A stretch of DNA of 64,000 nucleotides from Curvivirga sp965219885 (GTDB lineage: Bacteria; Pseudomonadota; Alphaproteobacteria; UBA8366; Aestuariispiraceae): NCBI RefSeq assembly GCF_965219885.1, contig NZ_CBDCOT010000009.1, positions 1,178,001 through 1,242,000 of the forward strand, read 5' to 3'. The notes beneath the pieces were generated by a model, which made no database searches, was not told where the DNA came from, and saw only the letters and a program-made list of their open reading frames with translations. Positions within the stretch are counted from its first letter, which is position 1. Every line of letters begins with the position of its first letter. A program made the position numbers and the translations under genes. Below are positions 59,821 to 64,000 of this stretch, one piece after another.

Positions 59821-60783
59821 ATGAAATTCTTGAAACTTGCATCTGCTGCAATTTTGGCGACTGTTGTTTCAACAGCATCTTTTGCTGCAGATATTGATAA
59901 AATCCATTTCCTTATTCCAGGTGGTGCAGGCGGTGGTTGGGATGGCACTGCGCGTGGCACTGGTGAAGCGTTAACCAAATCAGGTATTGTCAGCTCTGCA
60001 TCCTATGAAAATATGTCCGGCGGTGGTGGCGGTAAAGCTATCGGATATTTGATTGAAAATGCAGATTCCAACCATGGCACTTTAATGGTGAATTCCACAC
60101 CGATTGTTATTCGTTCTTTGGTGGGCCGTTTTCCATATAACTTCCGTGATCTAACTTTAGTTGCAGGCACAATCGGTGATTATGCTGCCTTTGTTGTCGC
60201 GAAAGATAGCCCTTTGAATAACTTTAATGATCTTGTGGCGGCCTATAAAGAAAATCCGCGTGCGGTTGCTGTTGGTGGTGGCTCTGTGCCGGGGGGTATG
60301 GATCACTTGGTTGCTGCTATGGCGATGCAAGCAGCGGGTGAAGACCCAACAAAAGTGAAATACATCCCGTATGATGCAGGTGGTAAAGCAATGGCGGCGC
60401 TACTTTCTGGTGAGATCCAAGCATTATCTACAGGATTCTCCGAAGCGGTGGCCTTGGCAAATGCTGGTGAAGTAAAAATCATCGGTATGACAGGGGCAGA
60501 GAGAAATAATGCTTATGAAGCTGCACCAACCTTGAAAGAGCAAGGAATCGATGCGGAATTCGTAAACTGGCGCGGCTTTTTTGCAGCTCCGGGATTGCCT
60601 GATGCCAAAGCAGATGAATATCGTAATGCGCTGGCGAAAATGTATGATACCGATGCATGGGAAGAAGTACGTGCGCGTAATGGTTGGGTGAATATCCATA
60701 ATTCCGGTAAAGATTTTGAGCAATTCCTTACCAAGCAAGAAGAAGTTATTAAAGATCTAATGACAAAGCTTGGCTTCTTATAA
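59821..60783 (+). CDS. tctC: tricarboxylate-binding protein TctC
   Basis: A 320-residue periplasmic binding protein of the TctC/Bug family. The signal peptide is KLASAAILATVVSTASFA. IHFLIPGGAGGGWDGTARGTG is the ligand loop typical of tripartite tricarboxylate systems, and VPGGMDHLVAAMAMQ a later motif. The subgroup with GGAGGGWDGTARG binds citrate or similar. GGGAGG is just upstream of the ATG. It is the first gene of tctCBA and its promoter carries the GTCAG array, so it is probably TctD-activated. Confidence 0.92.
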   Translation: MKFLKLASAAILATVVSTASFAADIDKIHFLIPGGAGGGWDGTARGTGEALTKSGIVSSASYENMSGGGGGKAIGYLIENADSNHGTLMVNSTPIVIRSLVGRFPYNFRDLTLVAGTIGDYAAFVVAKDSPLNNFNDLVAAYKENPRAVAVGGGSVPGGMDHLVAAMAMQAAGEDPTKVKYIPYDAGGKAMAALLSGEIQALSTGFSEAVALANAGEVKIIGMTGAERNNAYEAAPTLKEQGIDAEFVNWRGFFAAPGLPDAKADEYRNALAKMYDTDAWEEVRARNGWVNIHNSGKDFEQFLTKQEEVIKDLMTKLGFL

Positions 60784-60857
60784 GATCCAGATAAATCAGG
60801 ATATTGGGGTTGGTAGTTATCTTCTGCCAACCCTCTTTAAAATCGAGAGGCGAAATC

Positions 60858-61349
60858 ATGACATTAGATAGATGGATCTCTATATTTTTCTTAAGCATTT
60901 TCTTGGTATATGGCTATGCGGCTTATGATTACCCGCTACTCCCTTTTGAAAGACATATGGCTTTCTTACCGAATACATTGCCAAAGGCTTTAAGTATTCT
61001 TGGGATCGTAATAGCAGGCTTCATTTTAGTTACGTCTAAGGCGAAAAAGATCGATGAAGAAACGGACAGCGAAAATGAAGGCGATATCAATTTAAAACAG
61101 CTTCATACCTATAAGATAGGTCAAGCGCTGGCGATTCTTGCCGCTATGGTCATTTATGCGCTTATTCTTAGGCCTGTAGGATTTATTCCTTCCACTATCC
61201 TCTTCTTGGTTGGGTGTGGCTGGATTTTGGGGGAGCGTAAACTCCAAGTGATGATCCCGGTTGCTGCTATCGGCGCATTCTTTATTTGGTACTTGGTACA
61301 AGAAGTGTTGGGCATCTTCCTTAAGCCATTGCCTTGGTTCATAGGTTAG
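60858..61349 (+). CDS. tctB: tripartite tricarboxylate transporter small subunit TctB
   Basis: A 163-residue protein with four hydrophobic helices. It begins DRWISIFFLSIFLVYGYAAY and has a cytoplasmic charged loop (SKAKKIDEETDSENEGD). Sequence conservation in TctB is weak, but the size, helix pattern and position between tctC and tctA make the call firm. The ATG at 60858, with GAGAGGCGA upstream, is preferred to the longer frame at 60804. Confidence 0.88.
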   Translation: MTLDRWISIFFLSIFLVYGYAAYDYPLLPFERHMAFLPNTLPKALSILGIVIAGFILVTSKAKKIDEETDSENEGDINLKQLHTYKIGQALAILAAMVIYALILRPVGFIPSTILFLVGCGWILGERKLQVMIPVAAIGAFFIWYLVQEVLGIFLKPLPWFIG

Positions 61350-61361
61350 GAGGGATAGATT

Positions 61362-62849
61362 ATGCTTGAAGGACTACTGATTGGATTAGAAACCGCTTTT
61401 TCGTTTCAAAATTTATTACTTGTAATCGCAGGCTGTTTAATCGGCACCTTGATCGGTATGTTGCCGGGTTTGGGGCCAATGTCCATTATCGCGATTATGA
61501 TCCCTGTGGCGATCTCAATTGGCGATCCGTCGGCCGCGTTAATCTTGCTGGCAGGCGTTTACTATGGGGCCATTTTTGGTGGATCCACCTCGTCAATTCT
61601 TATTAATGCGCCGGGGGTGGCGGGAACGGTCGCAACCTCTTTTGATGGCTATCCTATGGCAAGACAGGGCAAAGCCGGAAAAGCGCTTACGATCGCGGCG
61701 ATTTCTTCCTTTGCAGGTGGGACAATAGGGGCACTTTTACTGATGGGCTTTGCGCCTGCACTCTCTTCGGTAGCCTTGCTTTTCCATTCAGCAGAATATT
61801 TTGCTTTGATGGTGGTTGGCCTTTCCGCTATTGCAACATTTGCAGGTAGTGGCAAAGTCGCCAAAGCATTAATGATGACAGTATTAGGTTTGTTGCTTTC
61901 TACAGTGGGTGAATCTGCCTTATTTAATGCACCTCGCTTCACAATGGGGCTGCAAGATCTTCAATCCGGTTTTAGTTTTGTGACATTGGCGATGGCGTTA
62001 TTTGCTTTACCTGAAGCCTTATACCTTGTGCTTGATCCATCACGCGGAAATAACAAAGAAGATGGCGGTGCCATTAAGAACTTGCGGATTACCAAAAGCG
62101 AGGCCAAGAAAATGGTGCCAGTCGTTAGTCGACAATCCATTCAAGGATTTCTGATCGGTGTGATGCCGGGCGCAGGTGCTACGATCGCTTCCTTCTTGGG
62201 ATATGCGGTAGAGCGAAATATCGCAAAAGGCGATGATCAGGCTGAATTTGGTAAAGGGTCTGTGAAAGGTCTGGCGGCACCAGAAACCGCTAATAATGCA
62301 GCTTGCACCGGATCGTTTGTGCCTTTGTTAACATTGGGAATTCCCGGGTCCGGAACCACGGCGATTTTATTGGGTGCTCTTATTGCCCTGAATGTGAATC
62401 CAGGCCCGCGCTTGATGGTGGATAATCCGTCTATTTTTTGGTCTGTGATTATTTCTATGTATATCGGGAATGTGGTGTTACTGATCTTAAATCTTCCGCT
62501 TATTCCATATATCGCGAAGTTATTGACCTTACCAAGAAACTACCTCATCCCGTTCATCCTGTTTTTCACAATGATTGGGGCTTATATCGGGCAGAATAAT
62601 GCAACAGAGCTTCTTTTATTAATTGGATTAGGTTTGGGGGCGACAGTCTTGCGTTTTGCTGATTTTCCGCTTCCTCCACTTCTGATTGGATTTATATTGG
62701 GTGGTATGTTGGAAGACAATTTTGCACGTGCGGTGAATATCTCCGACAGTATGGCCTTTATGTATGAACGGCCAATGACATTGGGATTGCTTGTTATCGG
62801 TATTCTTCTGATTGTCATTCCGAGCTTGCGAAGAAGAAAAGCAAAGTAA
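61362..62849 (+). CDS. tctA: tripartite tricarboxylate transporter large subunit TctA
   Basis: A 495-residue permease with about 12 helices. GCLIGTLIGMLPGLGPMSIIAIMIP and GVYYGAIFGGSTSSILINAPG are the TctA signatures, with PETANNAACTGSFVPLLTLGIPGSGTTAILLGAL in the second half. It performs the ion-coupled import of citrate-like compounds delivered by TctC. It starts 12 bp after tctB and ends before a strong terminator at 62867, beyond which lies the AbrB-like gene. Confidence 0.95.
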   Translation: MLEGLLIGLETAFSFQNLLLVIAGCLIGTLIGMLPGLGPMSIIAIMIPVAISIGDPSAALILLAGVYYGAIFGGSTSSILINAPGVAGTVATSFDGYPMARQGKAGKALTIAAISSFAGGTIGALLLMGFAPALSSVALLFHSAEYFALMVVGLSAIATFAGSGKVAKALMMTVLGLLLSTVGESALFNAPRFTMGLQDLQSGFSFVTLAMALFALPEALYLVLDPSRGNNKEDGGAIKNLRITKSEAKKMVPVVSRQSIQGFLIGVMPGAGATIASFLGYAVERNIAKGDDQAEFGKGSVKGLAAPETANNAACTGSFVPLLTLGIPGSGTTAILLGALIALNVNPGPRLMVDNPSIFWSVIISMYIGNVVLLILNLPLIPYIAKLLTLPRNYLIPFILFFTMIGAYIGQNNATELLLLIGLGLGATVLRFADFPLPPLLIGFILGGMLEDNFARAVNISDSMAFMYERPMTLGLLVIGILLIVIPSLRRRKAK

Positions 62850-62866
62850 TATGAAAATAATTATCG

Positions 62867-62894
62867 CCGGAGCCCTTAGGGCTCCGGTTTATTT
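62867..62894 (+). terminator. rho-independent terminator after tctA
   Basis: CCGGAGCCC and GGGCTCCGG form a perfect 9-bp stem over a 3-base loop, followed by TTTATTTT. It leaves the next gene only 13 bp on, so read-through is needed unless that gene has its own promoter. Confidence 0.88.
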
Positions 62895-62906
62895 TGAGTG
62901 TGCAAA

Positions 62907-63971
62907 ATGATGGGTATTTTGGATTTTGATAAACAAACAATAGTGAAGCTAATTGTAACCCTGTTCATTGGGGCAATAGGCGGGACAATTGCCCATTATA
63001 TTCATCTGCCTCTTGCGTGGATGATTGGACCGATGATTGCCAATATTTGTGCGAGTATGGCTGGTATTCAGGTCGGCATCTCCCTTAAGCTTCGCTCATT
63101 CACGCTGGTGATATTGGGATGTTTTCTTGGTTCCACCTTTGAACCAGAAATATTAGATAACATCCTTGCATGGCCGTTTAGTCTTTTGTCTGTTTTGGTT
63201 TTTGTGGTTGGCGCCACTATTTTATCAGCTCTCTATTATCACAAAGTTGCGAAGTTAGATTTTGTAACATCTCTATTCTCTGCAACGCCCGGTGGACTAA
63301 CCCCGATGACCATCTTGGGAAGCAGTCTTGGGGGTAAAGAACAGAGTATTTCCTTTTTACAGGGAATCCGTGTTGTCTTTCTTGTATGCATGACACCATT
63401 CTTGGTTTTTGAAGTATTGGGATATGATAATTCGGGGATATCTCAACAAGTCATAAAAGAAGAAATCATCTGGTCTGAAGTAGGGATACTACTCACTGCT
63501 GCCATTCTAGGTGTCTTATTTGCGATGAAGATGAAGATCCCCGCTGCTCAAATGACAGGGGCGATGTTCGTCAGTGCGGCTCTTTTCTTATCAGGGGAAA
63601 TCACAACGGACCTCCCTTCCATCATACTTGAAACGACTTTATGGATATTAGGGTCAGCCATTGGTAGTCGGTTCTCTGGGTTTGATCTTAAACTTGTCAA
63701 AAGTCATATCGTACAAGGAGGGGTTAATCTTTTTTGTCTGACGGCTGTTACATTGATGATATCTGCAGCCGTCGCCCATTTTTTTGGATTAGAATATGTC
63801 GCCGTGCTTCTTGCTTTTGCACCTGGTGGGGTTGCAGAAATGTGCCTTATTGCCTTGGCGTTAAATATCGATCCAGGCTTTGTCGCATTTCATCATCTCA
63901 CCCGCATTAGTTTGATTTTGCTCATTACACCGATTGTGGCAAAACGAATTCAAAAACAAAAATCTACTTAA
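62907..63971 (+). CDS. AbrB-like membrane protein (PF05145)
   Basis: A 354-residue inner-membrane protein with about ten helices in two similar halves; GTIAHYIHLPLAWMIGPMIANI and LFSATPGGLTPMT / AFAPGGVAEMCLIAL are the PF05145 (AbrB-like, formerly ammonia-monooxygenase-like) hallmarks. The function of the family is not firmly known; it often sits with tricarboxylate or TRAP transporters. I prefer ATG 62907, with TTGAG upstream, to GTG 62898. It follows tctA across a terminator and may depend on read-through. The last 29 bases of the window hold nothing I recognise. Confidence 0.85.
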   Translation: MMGILDFDKQTIVKLIVTLFIGAIGGTIAHYIHLPLAWMIGPMIANICASMAGIQVGISLKLRSFTLVILGCFLGSTFEPEILDNILAWPFSLLSVLVFVVGATILSALYYHKVAKLDFVTSLFSATPGGLTPMTILGSSLGGKEQSISFLQGIRVVFLVCMTPFLVFEVLGYDNSGISQQVIKEEIIWSEVGILLTAAILGVLFAMKMKIPAAQMTGAMFVSAALFLSGEITTDLPSIILETTLWILGSAIGSRFSGFDLKLVKSHIVQGGVNLFCLTAVTLMISAAVAHFFGLEYVAVLLAFAPGGVAEMCLIALALNIDPGFVAFHHLTRISLILLITPIVAKRIQKQKST

Positions 63972-64000
63972 ATATAGTAAATTTTGCATTGGAATATATG

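Noticed and set aside
1..64000. Mobile elements, CRISPR, tRNA or rRNA genes
   Set aside because: No transposase, integrase, terminal repeats, regular spacer arrays or tRNA cloverleaf arms with CCA-like ends were recognised; a covariance-model scan would be needed to exclude small RNAs.

Overview
The window looks like chromosomal DNA of a marine-type, AT-leaning alphaproteobacterium, probably near Rhodospirillales or Kiloniellales (Terasakiella- or Thalassospira-like; inferred from gene families and base composition, not from a search). Support comes from a RegB/RegA redox pair, TRAP and TctCBA transporters, a comF-grxC-nitrilase-DUF1178 block, and cobalamin genes with a CbiG-CobJ fusion. I saw no insertion sequence, prophage, CRISPR array, rRNA or tRNA.

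Layout. 1-4228 (+): 3' end of cobB, a UPF0260 protein, a YgjP-like metalloprotease and two tandem Bcr/CflA exporters. 4425-10718 (-): cobalamin operon cbiX-cobH-cobL-cobI-cbiG/cobJ-cobM. 10952-16728: an orphan solute-binding protein, a PEP-mutase-family enzyme, RegB/RegA, a Pmp3-like peptide and pckA. 16928-21967 (-): RND pump with its adaptor and a HugZ-like protein. 22059-25169: DUF1178, a methyltransferase, a nitrilase, glutaredoxin and ComF. 25169-30173: a signalling island with a hybrid kinase carrying a FixL-like PAS domain, an unrecognised secreted partner, and a divergent GAF-kinase-hemerythrin fusion. 30305-31920: bestrophin and an exported 2H phosphoesterase.

32025-40899 is a coherent catabolic locus: an RpiR regulator, then N-formylglutamate amidohydrolase-like hydrolase, TRAP transporter (dctQ, dctM, dctP), glutamine synthetase-like ligase, aldehyde dehydrogenase and iron alcohol dehydrogenase. 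The set fits uptake of an amino alcohol, most likely ethanolamine, which is protected as a gamma-glutamyl amide, oxidised twice and then released by hydrolysis. A 13-bp inverted pair of RpiR-like operators lies in the divergent promoter.

41022-50408: cytochrome b561, an orphan binding protein behind a strong palindrome and a hairpin, methionine aminopeptidase with a ParD-like protein, an SDR / 2OG-oxygenase / AlkB operon, an HxlR-VOC divergent pair, and an AraC-controlled TonB receptor with a possible Fur box. 50427-56468: another orphan binding protein, a LysR regulator and an acyl-CoA synthetase / enoyl-CoA hydratase / AcuI-type reductase operon. 56585-63971: a TctD/TctE two-component system with a PgtC-like periplasmic protein, divergent from tctCBA plus an AbrB-like permease. 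Four GTCAG repeats at exactly 11-bp spacing sit between the two arms and are the probable TctD binding array.
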